Below the pieces are notes generated by a model. That model was given only the letters and a program-made list of their open reading frames with translations. It was not told the origin of the DNA and made no database searches. A stretch of 64,000 nt of DNA from contig JAIOJX010000030.1 of NCBI GenBank assembly GCA_022376925.1, forward strand, positions 166,667,084 through 166,731,083, in the 5' to 3' direction. Both the position numbers and the translations under genes were made by a program. Positions 1-10,639 of the stretch are shown here, piece by piece. The stretch comes from Tragulus kanchil. Taxonomy: Eukaryota; Chordata; Mammalia; Artiodactyla; Tragulidae. The first letter of the stretch is position 1. The number at the start of each line of letters is the position of its first letter.

Positions 1-534
1 TTTTCTTGCCTTCTTTTCAAGTTTTTCTCTTTCCTGGATGTATTGATAAGAAACATGTCTTTTATCAGAAGGCATTTTAAAGTAGAAATTCAGAGGTTTT
101 CCGTGTCGTGGTGAGCAGGGCAGTGGCAGAGGGGCGTGGTCTGTGGAGGAAGAGCGCTGGTGAGGGAGGGGCCCCCGGACTGTGCTCTTCCGGGGAGTTG
201 CACTGCTGGAAGAGTCAGCCCCGAGCTCGAGTGCAGCGACCGTGCGTCGAGGTGAGAGGCCCCTCTGGTCCGCCCACAGCAGGGCGCAGACTCCTGTGTG
301 CTTGAGAACAGCCAGGCTGCACAAACCAGCCAGGACGCAACAGGCAGTTTGTAGGCAGAACAGAATCCAGGCCACCAGCCCCTTTCTTAAAAGGTCCTCT
401 TCTTGGCTCCTCCCTCCTCTTCAATGGTGTAAACATTGAATTTCCTAATCCCTTGAGAGCATTCTTGAAAATATGAGAGGAACCCAAATAACCAATGAGA
501 GAAGACAGAGCTAGCCAAAGGTGGTTTCTTTTTC
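1..534. other. Unassigned single-copy DNA
   Basis: I recognise no repeat family or gene. The stretch at about 180-300 is more GC-rich than its surroundings and has a few CpGs, but it is too short to call a CpG island. The open frames on both strands are short and overlap, with no splice-site context to support coding. Confidence 0.4.
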
Positions 535-655
535 TTTTTAAACTTTTTTTTGGCTGTGTAGCATGTGGGAATCTTAGCTCCCCCTCCAGAGATCAAACCC
601 CTGCCTCCTGCAGTGAAAGCGCAGAATCCCAACCCCTGGACCTCCAGGGAAGTCT
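535..655 (-). mobile_element. tRNA-Glu-derived SINE (common artiodactyl type), truncated
   Basis: Read on the minus strand, the element begins with a tRNA-Glu-like head (acttccctggaggtcc...) and ends in an A-rich tail, seen here as the T run at 535-551. Internal promoter B-box-like sequence is present but diverged. It is short compared with full copies, so it is an old or internally deleted copy. Confidence 0.7.
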
Positions 656-1394
656 TGATGGTTTCCTTATAGTTTTGGATGTTCCTTGGCTCTGGGAAGA
701 GGGGTCCAGCTCCGGGCTGTTGCTCCTGTTTCCTTTTGGCCCTCTGGGGGCCCTCTGGGGTCTCCAGTCAGGACCCTGCCTCCCTTCTCCCACATGCATG
801 TCCTCAGCTAAAGCGGGTACAGCTGTAAATCGAGGGGAGTCTTCCCCAGAATGCTAAGGTCAGCTTGAAAAGCAAGCAGGCCAGGGAAGCGCATCCAGGA
901 GTTTCCAGCCTCCAGGCTGAGAGTAGGGCTGGAGTGATGTGCACAGCTTGCCATGTGGCGGGCTCTTGGAGTCCTGCATAGCAGGGCTTGGAGTTAGGAA
1001 GATATAGATGTTTGGAAGGTGACCATGCCTGGAGCTGAGAGACCCCAAGAAACCCACACAGTCATTCCCAGACCATCCACATGCTGCTCTTCATGCTGTA
1101 GACACAGGGCTGATTCTGAAGAATTTAGAGGCCATTGACAAGAGTTACAGAACTGCTTTGGATAAGAGACACGAACTCTTTAAGAATTCCACTTTTGTTT
1201 GCAAAGTGGAAATACCACAAACCCAGGGAAGTTGTACTGATTAAATGAGATGATTGGCCAGAGAGGCTAGAAGAGGCTCACGTATAAGGTCTGAGGTGCT
1301 TGTGCTGAGAAAACAGTCTCGGGTTCTACCTTCTGAGGTCACTTCCTGGGGGCCACGACTGCTCATCATTGACCCCAGCGTCAGCCCTCCCTTT
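656..1394. other. Unassigned sequence with a possible MIR remnant
   Basis: Mostly unrecognised. Around 1185-1255 the phrase 'gattaaatgagatgatt' and its flank resemble the conserved core of a MIR SINE, but the match is short and partial. No coding region is supported. Confidence 0.35.
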
Positions 1395-1805
1395 CCTAGC
1401 TGTGCGATAGCTCCCTGGATTAAAGATCCATTTCCCAGCTTCTCTCGTAGCGAGGTATGATCATGAGAACGTGTTCTGACCAGTGGGATACACATGGAGG
1501 GATTATGTACAACTTACGTTATTAGAAGGAGGGGACCTCTTTACCCCTTCATCTGCCTCCTGGGCCAGAATCTAGGATAAAGGCTGACACCTGGTCAGAT
1601 GATCACACTGGCTCATGAGCTGAGGGTGGCAGGGCAGAAAGACAGAAGGAGTCTGGGTCCCCTGCAAGCCAACAGAGTCACCACGCTAGCCCCAGACTCC
1701 CTGCTTCTGGATTTGTTTTCAAGGAGCAAAAGAAATGTCTGAGCTCTTTAAGCCACTCTCATTCTCTATTTTCAGTCATTTGCAGACAAGCCTAATCCTA
1801 ACTTA
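1395..1805 (+). repeat. Old interspersed repeat, family not named
   Basis: The order of phrases (cccagcttctc, then gaccagtgggata, then gtctgggtcccctg, then ttaagccactctcattc) follows a mammal-wide repeat that I recognise by pattern but cannot name safely. Similar phrases recur at about 61310-61360 on the same strand and, inverted, at 25570-25640 and 58390-58430. Read as a decayed fossil repeat. Confidence 0.45.
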
Positions 1806-2499
1806 AATATCACTCATGCTGTGTTTAAGGTTGTTGGGTGTTTTTTCTTTCTTTCTTTTTCTTTTCTCTGTCTCACCCGTGAAAACACTGATCAGCAGCC
1901 TGCCTCCCTGATGGCAGCCATTTACATTTGTGACATCTCGTAGACCCCTCCCTGCTCTCACCACGTCTCCGGCCACACGGTCCCCCACGAACCTGGCCTG
2001 CCTCCTTTCTCTCGGGGCAAGTCACTGCCCACCTCAGAGGGTTTTCCAGCTGATTCACAGGCCAGGGCTCTTCCATGAGAACCCACCACAAGAAGACCCC
2101 AGAGTCACCGCATGTGTTTGAACAGCGGAGGAAGTTATGTTTTTAAGAGCAGAAGTGAGTGAATATCTGGGAGTGGGTGGAGGCTGTAGTATTTGAAAAC
2201 CTTTTAACTGCAACATTTCAGAGACATTTTTAAAGATCCAGAGAGATCGTCTTATAAACTTTAAGGAATGATTTTTTTTTTTTCTTGAAACTGAAGATTT
2301 ATTTTAAGTCTCCTGTTTCCTGTTTCTCTTTGTTTATTTTTTGATAAGGGATCCAGATATGATGAAAGAAGCTTGTTCTGAACTGATGTTCTTTTTCTAA
2401 AGATTTTTCTCTCTGACAGTGTTTTGTATACACACAAAAAACCTTATTTTCCTGGCCATGAAATTTCTTTGACATGGCTTATTGCCTTGCTAGGAAGAA

Positions 2500-3048
2500 T
2501 TGCATAGGTCCTTTGTTTTTTCTTTTGTCATTGTTGCTTTGTGGGGTTTTGTGTGTGCGGTAAAATATACACAGAATTTATTACTGGGTTCACCATTTTG
2601 GAAGTGTACGGTTTATTGGCATTGAGTATATTCATATTGTGATACCGTCATCATCACTGTCCATCTTCCGTATTTTTTCGTTTTCCAAAACTGAAACTCT
2701 GTGCTCATAAAATCATGCTTCCCTCCCCTCCCTCCCCTCGACCCCTGGTATCCCCTGTTCTGCTTGCTGCCTCTGGGGACCTGACTCCTCTGGGCTCCTC
2801 CTCTTGAGCGGAATCACACAGTATGTATCTGTTTGCGTCTGGCGTATTTCACTTCGCATCGTGTCCTCAAGATTCATCCACAGTGCAGCATGTGCCAGAG
2901 TTTCATTCCTTCTTGAGGCTGGCTAGTCCCTATCTTAAATATACACCACATGTGCGTTCACCTGTCATGAACAGTTGGGTTACTTCCACCTCTTGGTTAT
3001 GTACAGATAATAATTTCAGCTCTTTTGGTGACATGCCCAGGAGTGGAA
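2500..3048 (-). mobile_element. Old L1 3' end (L1M-like)
   Basis: The text is the complement of an L1 3' region. Recognisable phrases include 'aaactgaaactctgtgctcat', a pyrimidine-rich stretch at 2721-2760, 'tcaagattcatccacagtg' and the terminal 'gcccaggagtggaac'. Divergence suggests an old family. The same element appears at 3646-4195 and its right part again at 5125-5382 because of duplications 1 and 2. Confidence 0.75.
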
Positions 3049-3645
3049 CCTCCCTGATGGCAGCCATTTACATTTGTGACATCTCGTAGACCCCTCCCTG
3101 CTCTCACCACGTCTCCGGCCACACGGTCCCCCACGAACCTGGCCTGCCTCCTTTCTCTCGGGGCAAGTCACTGCCCACCTCAGAGGGTTTTCCAGCTGAT
3201 TCACAGGCCAGGGCTCTTCCATGAGAACCCACCACAAGAAGACCCCAGAGTCACCGCATGTGTTTGAACAGCGGAGGAAGTTATGTTTTTAAGAGCAGAA
3301 GTGAGTGAATATCTGGGAGTGGGTGGAGGCTGTAGTATTTGAAAACCTTTTAACTGCAACATTTCAGAGACATTTTTAAAGATCCAGAGAGATCGTCTTA
3401 TAAACTTTAAGGAATGATTTTTTTTTTTTCTTGAAACTGAAGATTTATTTTAAGTCTCCTGTTTCCTGTTTCTCTTTGTTTATTTTTTGATAAGGGATCC
3501 AGATATGATGAAAGAAGCTTGTTCTGAACTGATGTTCTTTTTCTAAAGATTTTTCTCTCTGACAGTGTTTTGTATACACACAAAAAACCTTATTTTCCTG
3601 GCCATGAAATTTCTTTGACATGGCTTATTGCCTTGCTAGGAAGAA

Positions 3646-4195
3646 TTGCATAGGTCCTTTGTTTTTTCTTTTGTCATTGTTGCTTTGTGGGGTTTTGTGT
3701 GTGCGGTAAAATATACACAGAATTTATTACTGGGTTCACCATTTTGGAAGTGTACGGTTTATTGGCATTGAGTATATTCATATTGTGATACCGTCATCAT
3801 CACTGTCCATCTTCCGTATTTTTTCGTTTTCCAAAACTGAAACTCTGTGCTCATAAAATCATGCTTCCCTCCCCTCCCTCCCCTCGACCCCTGGTATCCC
3901 CTGTTCTGCTTGCTGCCTCTGGGGACCTGACTCCTCTGGGCTCCTCCTCTTGAGCGGAATCACACAGTATGTATCTGTTTGCGTCTGGCGTATTTCACTT
4001 CGCATCGTGTCCTCAAGATTCATCCACAGTGCAGCATGTGCCAGAGTTTCATTCCTTCTTGAGGCTGGCTAGTCCCTATCTTAAATATACACCACATGTG
4101 CGTTCACCTGTCATGAACAGTTGGGTTACTTCCACCTCTTGGTTATGTACAGATAATAATTTCAGCTCTTTTGGTGACATGCCCAGGAGTGGAAC
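3646..4195 (-). mobile_element. Old L1 3' end, second copy through duplication 1
   Basis: Identical to the element at 2500-3048, 1146 bp away. Here the sequence runs on past 'gtggaactgatgaatctt', which the first copy lacks because it is cut at the seam at 3048/3049. This copy therefore shows the natural right-hand continuation. Confidence 0.75.
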
Positions 4196-4364
4196 TGATG
4201 AATCTTAGTAGTAGTTCTCTTTTTTTTTTTTTTTTGAGGAACCATCCCTCTGGGGTTGCTTCAGAGTTAAATCTGTAAGGTTTTTTTTTTTTTTTTTCTT
4301 TCAGTAGTGGATAAAACAATGATTCTAAAACTGGACTGTGTGTTAGCATTACCTGGGAACTCTT

Positions 4365-4665
4365 TTTTTTTTATTATTATTTTTTAAGGTTTTTTTTTTT
4401 TTTTTGGCCACTTCTATTGGTCTTTCACTTATTTATTTTCATCCATCTTTGTTCTTTGGCCTGTGTGGGCCTCCCATCGCGGTGGCCTCTCTCATTGCAG
4501 AGCACTGGCTCTGGGCGCATGTGCTCCAGAGCTCCAGCTCAATAGTTGGACACATCAGTCCAGCTGCTCCGTGGCACATGGGATCCTCCCAGGCCAGGGA
4601 TTGAAACAGCGCCCCTTGCACTGCAAGGCAGACTCTCTACCCACTGGACCACCAGGGAAGCCCCT
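4365..4665 (-). mobile_element. Young tRNA-Glu SINE with novel-looking body, locus A
   Basis: On the minus strand: a tRNA-Glu-like head (ggcttccctggtggtccag), a B-box-like 'tcaatccctgg', a distinctive body (tgagctggagctctggagc), and a tail 'gatggatgaaaataaataag' ending in A runs. An 11 bp target-site duplication, tgggaactctt, flanks it at 4354-4364 and 4666-4676. It sits inside an older repeat-like stretch (4320-4353 plus 4677-4710). Confidence 0.85.
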
Positions 4666-4845
4666 TGGGAACTCTTAAATACAAATTCACGAGTTCCCCA
4701 CTCCCTAGGACTATTAAGCGAGGTGATGTAGGAGAGGAGCCTGGAGATGAACAAGTTTTCCATGACACTCATCTGTGGAGCAGCCTTTGGGGCCAGTAAG
4801 GCAGGAGAAAGGTTTCGGCTGCTCAGATACCATCCACTGTGCTGT

Positions 4846-5030
4846 GTGCTTAGTTGCTGAGTCGCATTGGACTCTTTGAGACCCCTTGGACTGTAGCCTG
4901 CCAGGCTCCTCTGTCCATGGGACTCCCTAGGCAAGAATACTGGAGTGGGTTGCCGTGCCCTTCTTCAAGGGATCTTCCCAACCAGGGATCAGACCCAGGT
5001 CTCCAGCACTGCAGTACAGACACCCTAGGA
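4846..5030 (-). mobile_element. Bov-A2-type SINE
   Basis: The stretch 'gactgtagcctgccaggctc...ggcaagaatactggagtggg...accagggatcagacccagg' is the complement of the ruminant Bov-A2/Bov-A SINE, whose body derives from BovB. The tRNA-like end is diverged. Its presence is a main reason for assigning the window to a ruminant. Confidence 0.85.
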
Positions 5031-5552
5031 CACTCACCAGAGGGAGCTGAGCTTAGTTAGACACCGGGTCCTCTCTGCCTACATCTCTGCGTGGTAGGAG
5101 CTTCCCAGTAGCTGAAGTGACACCGGGCTCCTCCTCTTGAGCGGAATCACACAGTATGTATCTGTTTGCGTCTGGCGTATTTCACTTCGCATCGTGTCCT
5201 CAAGATTCATCCACAGTGCAGCATGTGCCAGAGTTTCATTCCTTCTTGAGGCTGGCTAGTCCCTATCTTAAATATACACCACATGTGCGTTCACCTGTCA
5301 TGAACAGTTGGGTTACTTCCACCTCTTGGTTATGTACAGATAATAATTTCAGCTCTTTTGGTGACATGCCCAGGAGTGGAACTGATGAATCTTAGTAGTA
5401 GTTCTCTTTTTTTTTTTTTTTTGAGGAACCATCCCTCTGGGGTTGCTTCAGAGTTAAATCTGTAAGGTTTTTTTTTTTTTTTTTTCTTTCAGTAGTGGAT
5501 AAAACAATGATTCTAAAACTGGACTGTGTGTTAGCATTACCTGGGAACTCTT

Positions 5553-5853
5553 TTTTTTTTATTATTATTTTTTAAGGTTTTTTTTTTTTTTTTGGCCACT
5601 TCTATTGGTCTTTCACTTATTTATTTTCATCCATCTTTGTTCTTTGGCCTGTGTGGGCCTCCCATCGCGGTGGCCTCTCTCATTGCAGAGCACTGGCTCT
5701 GGGCGCATGTGCTCCAGAGCTCCAGCTCAATAGTTGGACACATCAGTCCAGCTGCTCCGTGGCACATGGGATCCTCCCAGGCCAGGGATTGAAACAGCGC
5801 CCCTTGCACTGCAAGGCAGACTCTCTACCCACTGGACCACCAGGGAAGCCCCT
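5553..5853 (-). mobile_element. Young SINE locus A, copy in duplication 2
   Basis: Same insertion as at 4365-4665, 1188 bp away, with the same flanking tgggaactctt. A retrotransposon insertion sharing both flanks and both target-site duplications cannot be an independent insertion, so this is a copy of the locus, real or artefactual. Confidence 0.85.
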
Positions 5854-6033
5854 TGGGAACTCTTAAATACAAATTCACGAGTTCCCCACTCCCTAGGACT
5901 ATTAAGCGAGGTGATGTAGGAGAGGAGCCTGGAGATGAACAAGTTTTCCATGACACTCATCTGTGGAGCAGCCTTTGGGGCCAGTAAGGCAGGAGAAAGG
6001 TTTCGGCTGCTCAGATACCATCCACTGTGCTGT

Positions 6034-6218
6034 GTGCTTAGTTGCTGAGTCGCATTGGACTCTTTGAGACCCCTTGGACTGTAGCCTGCCAGGCTCCTCT
6101 GTCCATGGGACTCCCTAGGCAAGAATACTGGAGTGGGTTGCCGTGCCCTTCTTCAAGGGATCTTCCCAACCAGGGATCAGACCCAGGTCTCCAGCACTGC
6201 AGTACAGACACCCTAGGA
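6034..6218 (-). mobile_element. Bov-A2-type SINE, copy in duplication 2
   Basis: Same as the element at 4846-5030. The natural right-hand flank continues here into the unique sequence from 6298. Confidence 0.85.
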
Positions 6219-6240
6219 CACTCACCAGAGGGAGCTGAGC

Positions 6241-6492
6241 TTAGTTAGACACCGGGTCCTCTCTGCCTACATCTCTGCGTGTGGTAGGAGCTTCCCATGT
6301 GAAAGTGAACGACTCAAGAGGGCCATCTGTGTCCCTGCCCAAGGAGCCAGAATCGTAGCTCTCATTGCTCGGGATTCCGGGCTGCTCAATGGCCTGGTTG
6401 TCCTTGTTAATCTCCCGAGGGCTGGGGAGCAGAGGCCCTTCCTCGGGCAGTGTTTTCATGCACATTTCCGGAGACAGGATCTGATCAGCCAT
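6241..6492 (-). other. Possible exon-like open frame, unidentified
   Basis: On the minus strand an ATG at 6492-6490 (context A at -3, G at +4) opens a frame of 83 codons beginning MADQILSPEM and rich in acidic, Pro and Ser residues (for example NESYDSGSLGRDTDGP). The composition looks more like protein than the repeat-derived frames around it, and the DNA at about 6300-6490 matches no repeat I know. Against it: no convincing splice donor, and the far end (6241-6297) lies in duplicated DNA next to a seam. I do not recognise the protein. It could be a 5' coding exon, a processed fragment, or chance. Confidence 0.25.
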
Positions 6493-6784
6493 ATTTTTCA
6501 CTCTCTGATGTTACAGCCTCCTATTTGACAGTGCCTGGAGTCAAGCCTCCTCCTTGGTGGTTGGGCTTCCTTCCGCCCGGCTTGCTCAGAGCCTGTAAGA
6601 GGGATTCCTGGTTCAGTGGTTGTGGCCGTGGTGGCAGGGTCACTTGGCACGAAAGCTGGGCAACTCTGCGCAGGAGGGAACATCTGTTTGGCCTCCGTCC
6701 CAGCAGCCCATGCTCACAGAAAGACTCCGAAAGTTCTATGGATCCTCAAGGACCGGCACCAGGATTTGGTTTTTTTTTTTTTTT

Positions 6785-7203
6785 TTTAATTAGGATTTTC
6801 TTTTGGGTTTTGTCATTTGAAATAAAGTCATTCATAGAGAGCTTAGAAAGTTTAGAAGCTACAGAGAGATGGAAGGAAAGTGGGAAAAAAATCATTCCTA
6901 ATCCCACTTCGCAGAGTATACCTTTCTTAGTGAGTTTCCCTCTTGTCTTTTTTGTCCTTGCAGAGTTTATTTGCCCACTTATCATTATAAGTCTCTCCCT
7001 ATATTATTATAAACTCCTAAACACATTTTACTTTGTATGCGTGGATCTACCATGGTTTACTTAATTTTTTCCCTACTAGTTCATATTTTTTGTTGTTTTT
7101 CAGTTTTTTCTGTCTATTGAAAATGGTACTTCAATGAACATCTTCAGACAGATAGTCACTTGCAAAATTGATTCCTTGGGTCAGAGTCCCAGAAATGGGA
7201 TTA
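6785..7203 (-). mobile_element. Old L1 3' end (L1ME/L1MC-like)
   Basis: Complement of an old L1 3' UTR. The order of phrases is typical: a poly-T start at 6768-6787, 'attcctaatcccacttc', then a poor match to the 'accatggtttacttaatttt' portion, then 'caatgaacatcttcagacag' and 'ttgattccttgggtcagag'. Strongly diverged. It is directly followed by a Bov-A fragment. Confidence 0.65.
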
Positions 7204-7288
7204 ATGGACTGTAGCCCACCAGGCTTCTCTGTCCATGGGATTTCCCAAGCAAGAATACTGGAGTAGATTGCCATTTCCTTCTCCAAAG
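7204..7288 (-). mobile_element. Bov-A2-type SINE fragment
   Basis: Only the middle body is present ('gactgtagcccaccaggctt', 'caagaatactggagtagatt', 'gccatttccttctcc'). The right edge coincides with the left part of duplication 3, and an eroded copy of its end appears at 8353-8380. Confidence 0.75.
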
Positions 7289-7398
7289 TTCAAGTGATAG
7301 ATGCATTAAGGCCTTTGTTATGTATCACATTTATGAAAGGATTGGTGCCAAATTGTACAACCATTAACAAGGTTCAAAACTAGGCACCATGACCTCAA

Positions 7399-7605
7399 CT
7401 CTGGCCCAGTGGTTTACACCTTTGGGTGATTTGCCTCCCAGAGGACGTTTGTCCCTGTCTCACAGTGGGACAAGGCCCTCGTGAAGTCTGGTGGGTAGAG
7501 CCCAAGGACCCCCTCAGCATCCTACAATGTACATTAACAGCCACACACAGCGAAGAATCCTCTAGCCCACAATATCATGGGCACAAAGTTTGAGAAACCC
7601 TGTTG
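7399..7605 (+). mobile_element. MER5A-like hAT DNA transposon remnant
   Basis: Starts 'tctggcccagtggtttacac' and ends 'aagtttgagaaaccctg', the terminal words of MER5A, a non-autonomous hAT-Charlie element. Internal words such as 'gtgggtagagcccaaggac' and 'catcctacaatgtac' fit in order. No transposase is encoded. Confidence 0.75.
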
Positions 7606-8352
7606 TAACTGTCAACTGGATCACAACCCTTTGCAGAGAGAAAAACACACTCTTATCAGTCCAGTTTCAGGCCCAGTTGTCAGCTGCCGTTGCTTTTGTT
7701 AGTCTCAGATGCTGTCAGTGTTGAAAACTGGTCTGACACTAGTTCAGTGTGTCCTTTTCAAGGACTGACCACCAGCTCCAGAATCAGATTTCCCCTTCCC
7801 CTTCTCAGGGCACCACTCCAAGTACTCCTTTCTCCAGGACCCTGAGAATCCTTACCAGTCATTGCCACCCATCAGAGATGTCCCAGTGCAGTTATACTTC
7901 AAAAGCAGGGGATATATATCCTGATTTTGTTAAGTATTCTGGGGTTCTTTGCAGGTTTACTTACTTATTGCCACATTCCAAACCCATGGTAGCCCCTGCA
8001 CAATATGCCAAAACCTTTGAACTCTGAGGACGGAATCTCAAAGTCACCTGTCTAGGTGTGGTAGGGCCAGCTCCTCTTCCCAGTGTGTGTCCTCCCTTGC
8101 CTCCACTGGTAATAGAACCGCCAACTTTCAGCTGGTCAGCGACTTCTCAGAATAGACCCCTCCTTTCTCAGACACTCTTACAGCTTACGAGTGGAAGTGC
8201 TGGATGTGACTTCTGGTGGTACCATTGCACAGAGGCGCTGTGTCCCTTTGCACTGATGCGGAAGTGTGGACATGCTGGCTTGATCTAGAGGAGCCACCCG
8301 AGACCAGGAGGTGGAAATTGAGTTCAGAGGATGGCAGAGCCGTGATGGAGAA
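7606..8352. other. Unassigned single-copy DNA (first copy)
   Basis: No repeat family recognised and no supported gene. The 92-codon and 76-codon plus-strand frames here have no exon features. The same DNA recurs at 8702-9448. Confidence 0.4.
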
Positions 8353-8494
8353 TGGATGGCTACCCAATTTCCTTCCCTCCAAAGTTCAAGTGATAGATGC
8401 ATTAAGGCCTTTGTTATGTATCACATTTATGAAAGGATTGGTGCCAAATTGTACAACCATTAACAAGGTTCAAAACTAGGCACCATGACCTCAA

Positions 8495-8701
8495 CTCTGG
8501 CCCAGTGGTTTACACCTTTGGGTGATTTGCCTCCCAGAGGACGTTTGTCCCTGTCTCACAGTGGGACAAGGCCCTCGTGAAGTCTGGTGGGTAGAGCCCA
8601 AGGACCCCCTCAGCATCCTACAATGTACATTAACAGCCACACACAGCGAAGAATCCTCTAGCCCACAATATCATGGGCACAAAGTTTGAGAAACCCTGTT
8701 G
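8495..8701 (+). mobile_element. MER5A-like remnant, copy in duplication 3
   Basis: Same element as at 7399-7605, 1096 bp away. An ancient DNA transposon duplicated with its flanks and without visible divergence implies that the duplication is very recent or artefactual. Confidence 0.75.
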
Positions 8702-9448
8702 TAACTGTCAACTGGATCACAACCCTTTGCAGAGAGAAAAACACACTCTTATCAGTCCAGTTTCAGGCCCAGTTGTCAGCTGCCGTTGCTTTTGTTAGTC
8801 TCAGATGCTGTCAGTGTTGAAAACTGGTCTGACACTAGTTCAGTGTGTCCTTTTCAAGGACTGACCACCAGCTCCAGAATCAGATTTCCCCTTCCCCTTC
8901 TCAGGGCACCACTCCAAGTACTCCTTTCTCCAGGACCCTGAGAATCCTTACCAGTCATTGCCACCCATCAGAGATGTCCCAGTGCAGTTATACTTCAAAA
9001 GCAGGGGATATATATCCTGATTTTGTTAAGTATTCTGGGGTTCTTTGCAGGTTTACTTACTTATTGCCACATTCCAAACCCATGGTAGCCCCTGCACAAT
9101 ATGCCAAAACCTTTGAACTCTGAGGACGGAATCTCAAAGTCACCTGTCTAGGTGTGGTAGGGCCAGCTCCTCTTCCCAGTGTGTGTCCTCCCTTGCCTCC
9201 ACTGGTAATAGAACCGCCAACTTTCAGCTGGTCAGCGACTTCTCAGAATAGACCCCTCCTTTCTCAGACACTCTTACAGCTTACGAGTGGAAGTGCTGGA
9301 TGTGACTTCTGGTGGTACCATTGCACAGAGGCGCTGTGTCCCTTTGCACTGATGCGGAAGTGTGGACATGCTGGCTTGATCTAGAGGAGCCACCCGAGAC
9401 CAGGAGGTGGAAATTGAGTTCAGAGGATGGCAGAGCCGTGATGGAGAA

Positions 9449-10517
9449 GGAGCCTGGGCCCTTGATGATCACGGCGTTACTGTCCAGCCCTGTACTCCTA
9501 GCGCCAGGATTCACTTCTCAGAGAGAATCACCTCGTGCTTAATTTAAGCTACTGTTTTATCTGTTACAGGTCAGCTAATTCTGTCTGACACCTAGTCCAA
9601 CTCTCTCATTTCAGAGATACAAATGGAGGCCTGAATGGGCTACCTCAGGTTCCATTCATGGCGCCTTTTCTGTCAGCTGTCTAGGGGTTTGCTAAATAAG
9701 ACTTAAAAAAAAAAATACGGTGAATCATTTAAGAGAAATGGTAGATTTGGGGATACCTTGTGAGCTTGAGAACACAAAAGAAGACTAAAGTGGGAACTGG
9801 GAGCAAAGCAGAGGTTTTAGAATTAGAGATGAGGGTGAGAGCCCAGTCAGGAAAGGAGGAAAACAAAACATCCTTTATTTTTCAGGGTTAGATCTTCTGA
9901 ATCTGGGAGTAGCTCAAGCTCTAACGACACCCCTGGTGATGTAACGATTCCATTTTAGCAGTTGGCATGTCTGAATGCAGAGACTGTTTATAGAGCAGCG
10001 TAATTAGTAGATACTTCATGGAAGTGATTGCTGCTGGTTCAATTATTCTTAATAGATTGGCTAGATCAAGGGGCTGCTCTGGAAGGAGAATTAGCCTTTC
10101 TTTTCTCCCCATCCCGATAAGTGAGCACTCCTCATTTATTATACTTATCCCCTTGGTTTTGTTTCACTCACAAAGTGAAATGTATGCCTCTTCTTAAAAT
10201 ATACAGGTTTCTTTCCCCTGGGGTCTAGCAGGTAAAGAAAAATATAATCTTCTTCCCATTGAGTTAGAAGAAAGCTGTTTTTGCACATCACCTAAGCAAC
10301 CGGTTACTCAGAGCAATTCCGCCAAAACACCCATTGATTCTGTGAAAAATCCATCAGCCTGGTTGCAAGGCATCCCACAGCCTTCTGTTTGCGCTTCCTG
10401 GGTTGAGTAACCGAATTTCTCTTTTTCCACTGCCTGTATTGGCTTCCTAAAGACGCTGCTGTGGGTAGAGCTTTGACTCCATAGAGGAAGTCATCTATCT
10501 TTAAAACCCCCATGTTT
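9449..10517. other. Unassigned sequence with a weak MIR-like patch
   Basis: At 9595-9655 the words 'tccaactctctcatttcagagata' in part resemble a MIR core but are too diverged to be sure. The rest (A-rich patch at 9704-9715, AT-rich DNA to 10500) shows no gene or repeat that I can name. Confidence 0.35.
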
Positions 10518-10533
10518 AAAATTCACTTGGACT

Positions 10534-10622
10534 ACACAGGTCAAAGAATAAAGATGGATGAAAATAAATAAATTAAAGAAACAGTAAAAGAGGCCAAAAA
10601 TTTTTTCAAATATATGTTTAAA
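10534..10622 (+). mobile_element. Young SINE family, 5'-truncated copy (locus I)
   Basis: Only the 3' end of the young SINE is present: 'caaagaataaagatggatg' followed by 'aaaataaataaattaaagaa' and an A-rich tail. A 16 bp target-site duplication, aaaattcacttggact, lies at 10518-10533 and 10623-10638, showing that this is a complete insertion event that was truncated at its 5' end, not a deletion product. Confidence 0.75.
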
Positions 10623-10639
10623 AAAATTCACTTGGACTT

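Larger units (their letters stand above)
1903..4195. repeat. Tandem duplication 1 (unit 1146 bp)
   Basis: Bases 1903-3048 are repeated head to tail at 3049-4194 with no difference that I noticed. The seam falls in the word 'cctccctgatgg', with about 2 bp of shared sequence. The unit cuts through the middle of an L1 relic and is not bounded by any transposon end. The first in the serial set; probably an unmerged contig overlap. Confidence 0.95.
3938..6297. repeat. Tandem duplication 2 (unit about 1188 bp)
   Basis: Bases 3938-5124 recur from 5125 to about 6297. The offset grows from 1187 to 1190 through one extra T in a T run and an extra 'gt' near 6281. The last 17 bases before the seam (5108-5124) look like an eroded version of what follows 6297. 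Because it starts inside copy 2 of duplication 1, the stretch from about 2790 to 3048 is present three times. Confidence 0.95.
7257..9448. repeat. Tandem duplication 3 (unit 1096 bp)
   Basis: Bases 7257-8352 recur at 8353-9448. The first 24 bases of the second copy are a corrupted version of 7257-7280; from 'ctccaaagttcaagtg' onward (7281 and 8377) the copies look identical. The unit holds a MER5A element and about 0.75 kb of unrecognised DNA. Confidence 0.95.

Noticed and set aside
6450..7064. 204-codon plus-strand frame, the longest in the window
   Set aside because: It crosses unrelated sequence, encodes a phenylalanine run from a poly-T and ends in an antisense L1 relic. No protein-like domain.
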